Shown: piece by piece, positions 1 through 7,452 of the stretch
Numbering within the stretch: the stretch's first letter is position 1
How the letters are laid out: every line of letters starts with the position of its first letter
NCBI GenBank assembly: GCA_963558655.1
Contig: CAUWHJ010000025.1
Location: 1 to 35,241, forward strand
Direction: 5' to 3'
DNA length: 35,241 bases
DNA from: UMGS1590 sp963558655
GTDB lineage: Bacteria; Bacillota; Peptococcia; Peptococcales; Peptococcaceae
The notes under the pieces: generated by a model
Databases searched by the model: none
Told to the model about the DNA's origin: nothing
What the model saw: only the letters and a program-made list of their open reading frames with translations
Made by a program: the position numbers and the translations under genes

Positions 1-528
1 CCGCAGGACGGTACGCTGCTTTTGGCCAGTGAGCTTGAAAAACTCGCATTGTATCTGGGGGACCGTGATGATGCCTTGATTACAGAAGAAGATGTTGCTG
101 CTGTGGTTACGCCAACACCATCACGCACCATTTTTAATCTTACTGATGCGTTGGTGGAAGGGCGCACAGCGGTGGCACTGGCAGCCTATCGCGACTGCCT
201 TTATCTTGGCAGCAAGGCGCCGCAGGTGCTGCGGCAAATGCTGGACACGGTGCGTCGCTTGCTGGAGGTGCAATCCATGCTGGCTGATGGAATGGGTCAG
301 AGTGCGATACGCGGCGAGATTAAGCGTCATGAATATTATGTAAAAAAGCTCATCAATCAAGCACGGCGCCTTTCTACGGAAGCCTTATCGAACGTGTACT
401 TATACCTCGTTGATTGCGATGTGAAGAGCAAGAGCACGGCTGGTCTTGAGATGGAGTCGTTTGTTGAAGAGGTCATCGTTAATTGCTGTACGACGATTGC
501 TGTGCGTGGCCGCCGTGCTTATCGCTGA
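1..528 (+). CDS. holA: DNA polymerase III subunit delta, C-terminal part (5' truncated by window)
   Basis: The reading frame is open from the first base, so the gene starts outside the window and about 175 C-terminal residues are visible. HolA is the clamp-loader delta subunit that opens the sliding clamp during replication. The visible start, ELEKLALYLGD followed by ITEEDVAAVV and then a predicted helical DALVEGR segment, matches the junction between the ATPase-like domain and the C-terminal helical collar domain of this family. The rest is helical, as expected for the collar. The gene ends in TGA just before a 6S RNA gene. No convincing terminator is seen directly behind the stop. The assignment rests on recognised family pattern; the N-terminal domains cannot be checked here. 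Confidence 0.82.
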   Translation, partial: PQDGTLLLASELEKLALYLGDRDDALITEEDVAAVVTPTPSRTIFNLTDALVEGRTAVALAAYRDCLYLGSKAPQVLRQMLDTVRRLLEVQSMLADGMGQSAIRGEIKRHEYYVKKLINQARRLSTEALSNVYLYLVDCDVKSKSTAGLEMESFVEEVIVNCCTTIAVRGRRAYR

Positions 529-628
529 GTCTTTGGGCTTGATAGAATTTGTTGAAAATCGGCGCCGCCAAAGGGGATGCTTCTTCACAGAATTTTAACG
601 CCAGGTTTCAAAACTCGTGTGAAAGCCG

Positions 629-657
629 TTGCCTAAGCGGTTCGTATGTGGTATAGT
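629..657 (+). promoter_or_regulatory. Sigma-A promoter of the 6S RNA gene
   Basis: The -35 box TTGCCT at 629-634 and the -10 box TATAGT at 652-657 are separated by 17 bp. This predicts a start near 664, exactly where the closing stem of the putative 6S RNA begins. Confidence 0.7.
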
Positions 658-663
658 AAATGC

Positions 664-870
664 AAGGAATCATCCTGCTATGTTTGTAAGTGTATGTGAT
701 TCGTTTTGTTCCAACACATTTTTCAACGGGAACTGACTCTTCACTCGCGGCATTGCAGCTCTTAGCTGACGCTTTGCGTTGGCGATTATATTGCTACAGA
801 AAGCGCGTGAGAAGTTCCCACCTGCTATCGCAGGTTCAAAACCTCACTCCTTACGGCGGTGCGGGAGCCT
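664..870 (+). ncRNA. ssrS: 6S RNA (SsrS)
   Basis: This is a non-coding transcript unit between holA and yerC. 6S RNA mimics an open promoter and binds sigma-A RNA polymerase in stationary phase. The sequence supports the family fold. A closing stem pairs TCCTGC (673-678) with GCGGGA (861-866). GTAAG (686-690) pairs with CTTAC (850-854). GGGAACT around 730 pairs with AGTTCCC around 813, flanking a large internal bubble. The 3' half carries the arrangement CACCTGC, loop, GCAGGTTCAAAACC, then ACGGCGG, which resembles the 3' half of known SsrS RNAs. A good promoter lies immediately upstream and a strong terminator immediately downstream. The exact 3' end is uncertain; it could extend into the terminator at 911. 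A tRNA was considered because of the GGTTCAA segment and rejected. Confidence 0.78.
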
Positions 871-882
871 ATATAAAAATGA

Positions 883-911
883 GCGACAGATCAATGGTCT
901 GTCGCTTTTTT
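883..911 (+). terminator. Intrinsic terminator of the 6S RNA
   Basis: A perfect 8-bp stem (GCGACAGA at 883-890 with TCTGTCGC at 898-905) and a 7-nt loop are followed by six T residues. Confidence 0.85.
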
Positions 912-1045
912 GTATAGCGAACGGATCGAATGTCGGCTCTTGATGCTGGTGGTGAAGGTTCTTTTATTTTAGTGTAGTAATGTGATGAAAATGTAGTGAA
1001 ACTTGTGCTGAAATATGCTATTCTATGTTAGTAAAATCATTACCA

Positions 1046-1094
1046 AATGCCGCTTCGGATTGTGTTTGATGTATTATTTTGAGGAAGCGGCATT
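1046..1094 (+). promoter_or_regulatory. Long inverted repeat in the yerC leader
   Basis: AATGCCGCTTC at 1046-1056 is repeated as its perfect reverse complement at 1084-1094, with a 27-nt spacer. It ends 21 nt before the yerC start. It has no T-tract, so it is not a plain terminator. It may be an operator (YerC is a TrpR-type protein) or an mRNA structure; which one cannot be told from sequence. Confidence 0.5.
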
Positions 1095-1115
1095 ACCATT
1101 GAAAAGAGGCCAGCG

Positions 1116-1424
1116 ATGTACAAACCAAATATTGAAAACGACATGATTGACGGTTTATTTGAAGCGCTTGCGCTGGTACGTACGCGTGAAGAGTATTATC
1201 GTTTTTTTGAAGATATCTGCACAGTAGGGGAGCTGAATGCCATTGCACAGCGTTTGGAAGTGGCAAAGATGCTCGCTGATGAACAAACCTATACACACAT
1301 TGCCGAGGAGACAGGCGCCAGCACGGCAACCATCAGCCGTGTGAAAAAATGTCTGAACTATGGTTCTGACGGCTACAAAATTGTATTAGAACGCTTAAAA
1401 GAAAAGGATGAAGAAAAAGCATGA
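1116..1424 (+). CDS. yerC: YerC/YecD family TrpR-related regulator
   Basis: A 102-residue all-helical protein of the TrpR/YerC/YecD family. Residues about 40-80 contain the conserved segment with AIAQRLEVAKML followed by the helix-turn-helix YTHIAEETGASTATISRVKK, as in the Trp repressor fold. Members of this family are predicted DNA-binding regulators of amino-acid metabolism, but their ligands are mostly unknown. An AGAGG ribosome binding site sits about 8 nt before ATG. The stop overlaps the thrC start (ATGA at 1421-1424), so the two are translationally coupled, suggesting that it regulates or is regulated with threonine synthesis. A long inverted repeat in its leader may be its own operator (inference). 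Confidence 0.85.
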   Translation: MYKPNIENDMIDGLFEALALVRTREEYYRFFEDICTVGELNAIAQRLEVAKMLADEQTYTHIAEETGASTATISRVKKCLNYGSDGYKIVLERLKEKDEEKA

Positions 1425-2908
1425 ACTATATTAGCACAAGAGACAATGCAGAAGCAGTACAGGCAGCAGAAGCCATTGTTCGAGGCATGGTGCCTCAAGG
1501 TGGTTTGTATGTGCCAGAAACCATTCCGCATCTGGACGCCGAAGCATTGGGCGCTATGGTGGATATGAGCTATCAGGCATTGGCAAAACAGATTCTGGCG
1601 CTGTATCTGGAAGATTTTACGGCAGAAGAAATCAGCAACATGGTAGACGCTGCTTACAGTGCCGAACGTTTTGATGACGTCGAGGTAGCACCGGTGGTGA
1701 AAATCCATGACCGCCTCTATGCTCTAGAACTTTGGCATGGGCCAACGGCTGCTTTTAAGGATATGGCTTTGCAGCTTTTGCCACATCTTTTGGTACAGTC
1801 CATGCGTAAAACAGGCGTAGACAAAGAAGTGGTTATTTTGGTAGCAACGTCTGGCGATACAGGGAAAGCGGCGCTTGAAGGTTTCAAAGATGTTCCGGGC
1901 ACAGCCATTATTTGTTTCTATCCTGATGGCGGTGTTAGTGAAGTGCAGGAATTGCAGATGCTCACCACAGCCGGCGATAACACCTATACGTTTGCCGTAA
2001 AAGGCAACTTCGACGATTGCCAGCGTGCTGTTAAAGAAGCGTTTGCCAACAAAGCTCTATTGGCTGAGATTGATGCTTTGGGCTGCCAGTTTTCATCAGC
2101 CAATTCGATTAACTGGGGGCGTCTCCTGCCACAGATTGTATATTATTTTGCCGCCTATATGCAGTTGGTGCGTGCCGGCGAGATTAAGTTGGGCGAAGAG
2201 ATTGATTTTACAGTGCCAACTGGTAATTTTGGCAACATCCTTGCTGGCTGGTTTGCGCGCGAAATGGGCTTACCAGTGGGCAGACTGGTGTGTGCATCTA
2301 ATGCCAATGATGTGCTCGATGAGTTTATTCGCACCGGTACCTATGATGCCAACCGTGCGTTTGTGAAAACGAACAGCCCATCGATGGACATTCTTATTTC
2401 TTCCAATCTGGAACGTTTTCTATATTTCATGGGCGCAGAAAATGGCGCTGCTGTGGCAGCCGATATGCAGGCTTTAGCAGACAACGGGCGTTACAGTGTG
2501 AGTGAAACGGTGCGTGCGAATATGGCACAGGTGCTTCGCAGTGGCTCTGTGGATGAAGATAAGACCCTTTCCATCATTAACGAGGTGTTCGCGAAGGACG
2601 GTTATTTGCTGGATACGCATACAGCCGTGGCTGTTGGTGTGGCAGAAGCCAATGATGAAGGCCGTGTGATGGTGGTTGATTCGACCGCCAACCCTTATAA
2701 GTTTGTGGGGGCCGTTTGGGAAGCAGTGAACGGTGCTGCCGCCAAGGAAAGTGATTTGGCGCTTTTGACAGCGCTTGCACAAAAAACAAATGTGCCGATT
2801 CATCGTGCGCTGGCAACGCTTACCGATAAGCCTCGCCGTGAACGTCAGGTTATCACCACCGATACTATCAACGAAGCTGTGCTCGGCGTGATTAAAAGCC
2901 GTCGCTAA
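1421..2908 (+). CDS. thrC: Threonine synthase
   Basis: A PLP-dependent enzyme converting O-phosphohomoserine to threonine, the last step of the pathway, in the cytosol. At 495 residues it has the length of the longer, E. coli-type family. The N-terminal TRDNAEAV and QGGLYVPE segments are typical. The PLP lysine is K113 in GPTAAFKDMALQ, followed by the phosphate-binding ATSGDTGKAAL motif and the ANSINWGRLLPQ segment. The start ATG overlaps the yerC stop, so it is expressed as an operon with that regulator. A terminator-like hairpin follows at 2916. No other threonine or homoserine genes are in the window. Confidence 0.95.
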   Translation: MNYISTRDNAEAVQAAEAIVRGMVPQGGLYVPETIPHLDAEALGAMVDMSYQALAKQILALYLEDFTAEEISNMVDAAYSAERFDDVEVAPVVKIHDRLYALELWHGPTAAFKDMALQLLPHLLVQSMRKTGVDKEVVILVATSGDTGKAALEGFKDVPGTAIICFYPDGGVSEVQELQMLTTAGDNTYTFAVKGNFDDCQRAVKEAFANKALLAEIDALGCQFSSANSINWGRLLPQIVYYFAAYMQLVRAGEIKLGEEIDFTVPTGNFGNILAGWFAREMGLPVGRLVCASNANDVLDEFIRTGTYDANRAFVKTNSPSMDILISSNLERFLYFMGAENGAAVAADMQALADNGRYSVSETVRANMAQVLRSGSVDEDKTLSIINEVFAKDGYLLDTHTAVAVGVAEANDEGRVMVVDSTANPYKFVGAVWEAVNGAAAKESDLALLTALAQKTNVPIHRALATLTDKPRRERQVITTDTINEAVLGVIKSRR

Positions 2909-2915
2909 GTATGTG

Positions 2916-2951
2916 AAGGTGCGCTCTTCTGTGAGGGAAGGGCGCCTTTTT
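2916..2951 (+). terminator. Intrinsic terminator after thrC
   Basis: AAGGTGC (2916-2922) pairs with GGCGCCTT, and the inner CTTC pairs with GAAG, with a small internal bulge; five T residues follow. The stem is imperfect but well placed. Confidence 0.65.
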
Positions 2952-2954
2952 CAT

Positions 2955-2982
2955 TTGCAGATGTTGGGATTTCCAGTATAAT
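2955..2982 (+). promoter_or_regulatory. Sigma-A promoter of sfsA
   Basis: TTGCAG (2955-2960), a 16-bp spacer and a consensus TATAAT (2977-2982). The predicted start at about 2989-2990 coincides with the second in-frame ATG of sfsA, implying a leaderless or near-leaderless message. Confidence 0.6.
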
Positions 2983-2989
2983 GAAGAGT

Positions 2990-3685
2990 ATGAGTAAACA
3001 ACATTTTGAACAAGCAACACGTGCGCGTTTTGTGCGGCGCGTGAATCGATTTATTGCAGAGATTGAACAATCCGATGGGCAAATTGTGCAGGCACATATC
3101 GCCAATACTGGCCGTATGCAGGAACTTTTGCGCCCTGGTGTGCCCTGTTTGATTCGGCCGGCGAGCAATCCGGCAAGAAAAACGGCATGGGATCTTTTGG
3201 CGGTTGATTACGAAGGGCATTGGGTGTGCCTGCTGGCGGCTTGGGCGAATGATTTTTTTGCCACTTGGCTGGCAGAAGGACGCATTGCTGGCTTTGAACA
3301 CTGCACAGAAATACAACGTGAAAAGAAGATTGGGCACAGCCGCTTTGATTTTGCCTTCATGAATGAGGGCGAGCCGTGGCTTTTTGAGGTGAAAAGTGTG
3401 AACTATGTTCTTGATGGGCATGCCCTTTTCCCTGATGCTCCCACGACACGTGGCTTGCGCCATGTTGAAGAACTTTTGGCGCTGCGCCAGGACGGCTGGC
3501 AGGTGGGCGTGATTTTTGTCACCATGGGTCAGCCGGTGTTGGATGTGACCTTCAATGCAGCCAACGATCCGGCTTTTGCACAAACGATGCGTCAGGCGAT
3601 GGCAGAGGGCCTTTTGGCGCGTGCGTTTGCTGCCGAGATTGTACCGCCGGAAGTGCGGTTTTGCGGGGAGCGTCCCATTGTATAG
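2990..3685 (+). CDS. sfsA: SfsA family protein (sugar fermentation stimulation homologue)
   Basis: A 231-residue SfsA protein. The family is named after E. coli SfsA, linked to maltose metabolism; structurally it is an OB-like domain fused to a PD-(D/E)XK nuclease-like fold, and its true role is unsettled. Seen here are the NTGRMQELL and NPARKTAWDL segments near the N-terminus, a central FDFAFMNEG and LFEVKSVN (the nuclease-like E-x-K), and the family signature FPDAPTTRGLRH. An ATG at 2981 is in frame, but it lies inside the TATAAT box of the likely promoter, so 2990 is preferred. Length and start agree with the family. The stop overlaps the ribosome binding site of the next gene. Confidence 0.9.
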   Translation: MSKQHFEQATRARFVRRVNRFIAEIEQSDGQIVQAHIANTGRMQELLRPGVPCLIRPASNPARKTAWDLLAVDYEGHWVCLLAAWANDFFATWLAEGRIAGFEHCTEIQREKKIGHSRFDFAFMNEGEPWLFEVKSVNYVLDGHALFPDAPTTRGLRHVEELLALRQDGWQVGVIFVTMGQPVLDVTFNAANDPAFAQTMRQAMAEGLLARAFAAEIVPPEVRFCGERPIV

Positions 3686-3701
3686 AGGAGGTTGAACGTG
3701 C

Positions 3702-4520
3702 ATGAATATGGAGGTTTATGCGCTGGTTGGTCCCAGCGGCACAGGCAAGAGCCATCATGCCATTGAATTGGCAGATGAGTTGCAGATAAAATACATCATC
3801 GACGATGGATTGCTCATTTCTGGCGGAAGAAAACTGGCTGGTGTATCGGCTAAAAGCGAACCCACCATGGTTGCGGCGGTTAAACGTGCAATCTTTCTCG
3901 ACCAGAATCACGCCGACACAGTGCGTAAGGCACTGGCGTTGCATCGTGTGAAAAAACTCCTGATTTTGGGCACTTCGGAGCACATGATCGACCGCATTGT
4001 GGGGGCTTTGGGTCTGCCGCCTGTTAAAGAAGTCATCTTTATTCAGGAGGTGGCTACGGAGGAAGAAATTGCCACTGCCAAAGAAATGCGGCGAGAAGGC
4101 AAGCACGTGATTCCGTTGCCGGCCATTGAAGTGCGTAAAGATTTACCGACCGCATGGATTGCACCGGTCATTGGCTTCTTTAAGCGCAAAAATAAAGATG
4201 AAACCGCTCGCACCAACGAAAAATCCATCGTGCGGCCGGCTTTTTCACAGCTGGGCAAAGTGGTGATTTCCGAGCACGTGTTCATCGGTTTGGCACGTCA
4301 TTTAGCGGTGGAGACAGGGGCTTTTGGCCCCAATCCTCGTGTTACAGTGCGTATGACAGACCTTGGTGCTATTATTCAAATGGAGAGTCGTGTGCGTTAT
4401 GGCCTTGCCATTCAGCAAGTGGTGATGGATTATCAGAAAACGGTGATGGAACGAGTAGAAGCCATTACAGGTGTTCCTGTGCGCCAGGTGAATGTGCGTG
4501 TATCTGGCGTTATTCAATAA
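3702..4520 (+). CDS. P-loop ATPase fused to an Asp23/Gls24 domain
   Basis: A 272-residue two-domain protein. The N-terminal part has a clear Walker A, GPSGTGKS at residues 10-17, followed by a segment containing IDDGLLISGGRK, suggesting a small nucleotide-binding domain. After a basic, low-complexity linker (FKRKNKDETARTNEKS, near 165-180), the C-terminal part (about 185-272) resembles the Asp23/Gls24 (DUF322) domain, with the pattern of a small alpha/beta unit ending in VRQVNVRVSGV. Asp23 proteins are abundant envelope-associated proteins in Firmicutes. The fusion suggests an ATP- or GTP-dependent switch linked to the envelope, but the substrate is unknown. A GAGGAGG site 10 nt upstream supports the start. 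It sits between sfsA and the primosome genes and may be cotranscribed with dnaD. Confidence 0.75.
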   Translation: MNMEVYALVGPSGTGKSHHAIELADELQIKYIIDDGLLISGGRKLAGVSAKSEPTMVAAVKRAIFLDQNHADTVRKALALHRVKKLLILGTSEHMIDRIVGALGLPPVKEVIFIQEVATEEEIATAKEMRREGKHVIPLPAIEVRKDLPTAWIAPVIGFFKRKNKDETARTNEKSIVRPAFSQLGKVVISEHVFIGLARHLAVETGAFGPNPRVTVRMTDLGAIIQMESRVRYGLAIQQVVMDYQKTVMERVEAITGVPVRQVNVRVSGVIQ

Positions 4521-4536
4521 ATGTTGGAGTGGAATC

Positions 4537-5472
4537 ATGGATACAAAATTTTTGAATTGGTTTTTAGCAGGCGGTTCGGTCGCGCTGCCGAAACGTTTTT
4601 TGGCGTATATGGCGCCCTTGGAGCTGAGTTTTGAAGAACTTGGAGAAATTGTATATCTGCTTTCCCTGGAAGGATGTGTGGCGCAAAGCGACGTGTATGG
4701 TAAGACAGCCGCTGCCGACCTTGTGAAAAAGCGGCTTATTACTTATAATGTTGACAGCGGTGAGGTGCAATTTACGCCGCTTTTCGATAAAATGCTTGGA
4801 CAAACCACCGCCGAACAGGAATCGGCGGCGCAAGGAAATCCTGTGCGTCAGGAAGAAGTGGATACTCTTGTGGCAGTGGTTAAACGCTACGAAAAAGAAA
4901 AAGGCGTTATTTTATCGGCAAAAGTGCGTAATGACCTGAGTGAAATTATTTTGCGTTACGGCTGGGATCAGAATTTGGTTTATACCATCTATGACTACTA
5001 TCAGGGCCATCAACGTCAACATTACAACTTTCTTTCTTTTGCACAGATGGCGCATAATGCTGGCGTGAATGATGTGCCATCGTTCAGAAACTTTGCCGAA
5101 AGTCTTAATTATGAAATCACCAAGGTGCGCGAAGTGCTGCAACTGCTTGGCAAGCGCAATATGCCTACCGAACCGCAGCGCAAGCTCTATGCAAAATGGA
5201 CGCAAGAGTGGGAATTCAGCCATGAGCTGGTGCTGATGGCTATTGACGATACCACCGGTGCGGATAATCCGAGCATGAACTATCTGGACGCCATTCTTGA
5301 ACAGTGGCGGCGCATGGGCATCAGCCGTCGCGAACAAGTGGAAGCCTATCGTGCAAAGCAAAAAAACGAACGCGCACAGCATCGTCCTGCACGTTCAGCT
5401 GCCAAAAAACGTGCTCAAACACGTTATGTGAGTCAGGAAGGTCCACGCGATTTTTCAAATTTGGAGGAATAA
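4537..5472 (+). CDS. dnaD: DnaD-like primosome protein
   Basis: A 311-residue protein of the DnaD/DnaB family, which helps to load the replicative helicase at origins and restart sites. The N-terminal part (about 1-100) is a winged-helix region (LAGGSVALPKRFLAYMAPL, then LSFEELGEIVYLLSLEG). The central part (about 120-230) is the DnaD C2-type domain, with SEIILRYGWDQNLVYTIYDY followed by a NYLDAILEQWRRMGI segment typical of the YxxxILxxW motif. The tail is rich in Lys, Arg and Gln, suiting DNA contact. An in-frame ATG at 4492 would overlap the preceding gene and lacks a ribosome binding site; 4537 follows GGAGTGG. The next gene, a helicase loader, starts 3 nt after the stop, giving a primosome pair. 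Confidence 0.85.
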   Translation: MDTKFLNWFLAGGSVALPKRFLAYMAPLELSFEELGEIVYLLSLEGCVAQSDVYGKTAAADLVKKRLITYNVDSGEVQFTPLFDKMLGQTTAEQESAAQGNPVRQEEVDTLVAVVKRYEKEKGVILSAKVRNDLSEIILRYGWDQNLVYTIYDYYQGHQRQHYNFLSFAQMAHNAGVNDVPSFRNFAESLNYEITKVREVLQLLGKRNMPTEPQRKLYAKWTQEWEFSHELVLMAIDDTTGADNPSMNYLDAILEQWRRMGISRREQVEAYRAKQKNERAQHRPARSAAKKRAQTRYVSQEGPRDFSNLEE

Positions 5473-5475
5473 ACC

Positions 5476-6432
5476 GTGGCACAATGGGAATCAAAAAGAG
5501 AACAGAAAAAACAGGAGCGCGATGAACGAGTGCAAGCACTGCATCGTACACATCCTGATATTGCTGATGTCGATGCACGCTTGTCGGCGCACGCTTTGGC
5601 GGTTGTAAAGCGAAGCCTTAAAGGTGAAACAGAAGGGCTGGACCAGGCAGATAGCACCTATCAAGCGTTGTTGGCTGAACGCCGCACCCTTTTAGAGAAG
5701 TATCATCTTACAGAGGACATTTATGAACCAACATGGGATTGCCCGATTTGTGAAGATCGCGGCTATGTGCGCCCCGGGGTGCTCTGCCAATGCCAACAGA
5801 TGCGCCGCCGTGAAGCCACCTATCTGGCCAGTGGACTGCCGGAAAAATACCGCAATAAAACCTTTGCCAATTTCCGCACCGATGTTTATATGGACCCTGA
5901 GGACATGATGCGTAAACTCACGCGTATTCATCGTTTTATTGATGCGCTTGCAGAACATAAGCCTATGGGGAACCTTGTGTTGCGCGGCTATGTTGGCCGA
6001 GGTAAAACGCATCTCTCGGCTGCCATTGCCAATGCTTGCATTGAGCGTGGACTCAGCGTGGTTTATCGCCGCACTGATGACCTGCTTGATCTGATTCGTG
6101 TGTCAAAATTTGAACGTGGTCAGGACAGCGAAGAAACCACCCGTACCTTTGACTTGCTCTATGGCTGCGACCTCCTCATTCTTGACGACTTTGGCGCCGA
6201 ACCACGCACAGAATTTGCCATCGACGAACTCACTCGTCTCATCGAAGAACGCAACTTACGCAATAAATCATGGGTGCTCAACACCAACCTTGAATTGAAC
6301 GACATCGAAAAACTGTACGACCCACGTCTGATGGAACGCATCACCGAAAAAGCCACCATTTTCCGGCTGGAAACGCAGGAAAGCCTGCGTATGGGCGAAG
6401 CGAGACAGCATTTGGATGTGGAATTGATATGA
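5476..6432 (+). CDS. dnaI: DnaI/DnaC-like helicase loader ATPase
   Basis: A 318-residue AAA+ protein that loads the replicative helicase together with the DnaD-type protein upstream. The N-terminal third is a charged, coiled-coil-like helicase-binding region. It leads to a zinc-ribbon-like CPICEDRGYV with a downstream CQC (about 91-111). The ATPase part has Walker A GYVGRGKTHL, Walker B LLILDDFGAE, and a sensor segment SWVLNTNLE, ending with an arginine-rich RLMERITEKA. The start is GTG at 5476, preceded by GGAGGA that overlaps the dnaD stop. A terminator lies directly after the stop. Many members of this family are annotated as ATP-binding protein or DnaC. Confidence 0.9.
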   Translation: MAQWESKREQKKQERDERVQALHRTHPDIADVDARLSAHALAVVKRSLKGETEGLDQADSTYQALLAERRTLLEKYHLTEDIYEPTWDCPICEDRGYVRPGVLCQCQQMRRREATYLASGLPEKYRNKTFANFRTDVYMDPEDMMRKLTRIHRFIDALAEHKPMGNLVLRGYVGRGKTHLSAAIANACIERGLSVVYRRTDDLLDLIRVSKFERGQDSEETTRTFDLLYGCDLLILDDFGAEPRTEFAIDELTRLIEERNLRNKSWVLNTNLELNDIEKLYDPRLMERITEKATIFRLETQESLRMGEARQHLDVELI

Positions 6433-6438
6433 TATGTG

Positions 6439-6464
6439 CGGCTGCATTAAGCAGCCGTTTTTTT
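6439..6464 (+). terminator. Intrinsic terminator after dnaI
   Basis: A perfect 7-bp stem (CGGCTGC at 6439-6445, GCAGCCG at 6451-6457) and a 5-nt loop are followed by seven T residues. Confidence 0.9.
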
Positions 6465-6495
6465 ATTAGGCGCAGAAAAGCGTGTATTGTGCGGC

Positions 6496-6524
6496 TTGCT
6501 GCTGTGGGTTCTTTGCGTTACAAT
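6496..6524 (+). promoter_or_regulatory. Sigma-A promoter of nudC
   Basis: TTGCTG (6496-6501), a 17-bp spacer and TACAAT (6519-6524), 27 bp before the nudC start. Confidence 0.6.
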
Positions 6525-6551
6525 GGCGGTAACGGTGATGAAGGAGGTTGT

Positions 6552-7370
6552 ATGATGCTGCATGAAATTGGCGAGAAGGATTATTGTTGCGCTTATCTTC
6601 CACGTGCGCCGCGTGTTGGCGAAGATGTGATTTTGGCTTATCGTGAAGATAGGGTGCTTTTTTGCGGGGCATCGCTGCCGAAGGTGGGGGACGTTGATGT
6701 AGATGAGGCGTTGCTGCAGTATTTATTCAGCATTTCTGGTGTGGCGTTTTTCTTGCCTGCTGAAGCACCGCTAGAAAATGGTGCGCTGCATTATGAGCGC
6801 ACACGCAGTATGCGTCAGCTTTTGCCACAATGGCTGGCTTTTGCTGGCATGACAGGGCTGCATCTTAGTGTGTGGTATGAGAACAATCATTATTGCGGTC
6901 ATTGTGCAACGCCGTTGGTGCATAAGGAGGACGAACGTGCGCTGGTGTGTCCGCATTGCGGACGGGTGATTTATCCGAATATTGCGGTGGCAGTGATTGT
7001 GGGGATTCTTGACGGCGAGCGACTGCTTTTATCGCGGTATGCGGCTGGCGGCTATCGCAATTATGCGCTGATTGCCGGTTATGTGGAGATTGGTGAGCCT
7101 TTGGAAGATGCGGTGCGCCGAGAGGTCATGGAGGAGGTTGGTTTGAATATCACCAACATTCGCTATTACACAAGCCAGCCGTGGGGATTTTCGCAAACGC
7201 TGTTGGTGGGATTTTTTGCTGATTTAGACGGTGCCAGCGGCGTGCAGGTGGAACGGCGAGAATTGTCTGAGGCAGTGTGGATGGCGCGTGATGAGATGCC
7301 GGAGAGCGATGCGCGAATCAGTATGACGGCGCAAATGATGGAGGCATTTCGTTTGGGTGCATCGTTATGA
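6552..7370 (+). CDS. nudC: NAD(+) diphosphatase / NADH pyrophosphatase (NudC family)
   Basis: A 272-residue Nudix hydrolase that cleaves NAD(H) to NMN(H) and AMP and, in some species, removes NAD caps from RNA. It has a four-cysteine zinc ribbon, CGHC and CPHC, at about residues 115-137. The Nudix box follows as GYVEIGEPLEDAVRREVMEE, with the REVMEE core intact. The NudC-specific SQPW motif is present as SQPWGFSQ soon after the box. A frame extending upstream to 6429 lacks a start signal and crosses the terminator of dnaI; ATG 6552 follows AAGGAGG at 5 nt spacing. Another ATG three bases later is also possible. It has its own promoter and appears monocistronic. Confidence 0.93.
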   Translation: MMLHEIGEKDYCCAYLPRAPRVGEDVILAYREDRVLFCGASLPKVGDVDVDEALLQYLFSISGVAFFLPAEAPLENGALHYERTRSMRQLLPQWLAFAGMTGLHLSVWYENNHYCGHCATPLVHKEDERALVCPHCGRVIYPNIAVAVIVGILDGERLLLSRYAAGGYRNYALIAGYVEIGEPLEDAVRREVMEEVGLNITNIRYYTSQPWGFSQTLLVGFFADLDGASGVQVERRELSEAVWMARDEMPESDARISMTAQMMEAFRLGASL

Positions 7371-7418
7371 GGGAATGTCCACGGGTTGAAAATAAAATCA
7401 ATGACAGTTATTTTTCCC

Positions 7419-7446
7419 TTGACGGTTGTTGGCCGCGTGCTATAAT
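7419..7446 (+). promoter_or_regulatory. Sigma-A promoter of the serine operon
   Basis: TTGACG (7419-7424), 16-bp spacer, TATAAT (7441-7446). It drives the T-box leader, with transcription predicted to start near 7453. Confidence 0.8.
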
Positions 7447-7452
7447 GGACAT

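Noticed and set aside
828..850. tRNA-like T-arm (GGTTCAAAACC) near the 3' end of the 6S region
   Set aside because: No acceptor stem, anticodon arm or D-arm fits around it; it is explained by the 6S fold.
690..917. A 75-codon plus-strand frame in the holA-yerC gap
   Set aside because: It overlaps the 6S RNA structure and its terminator, and has no ribosome binding site.
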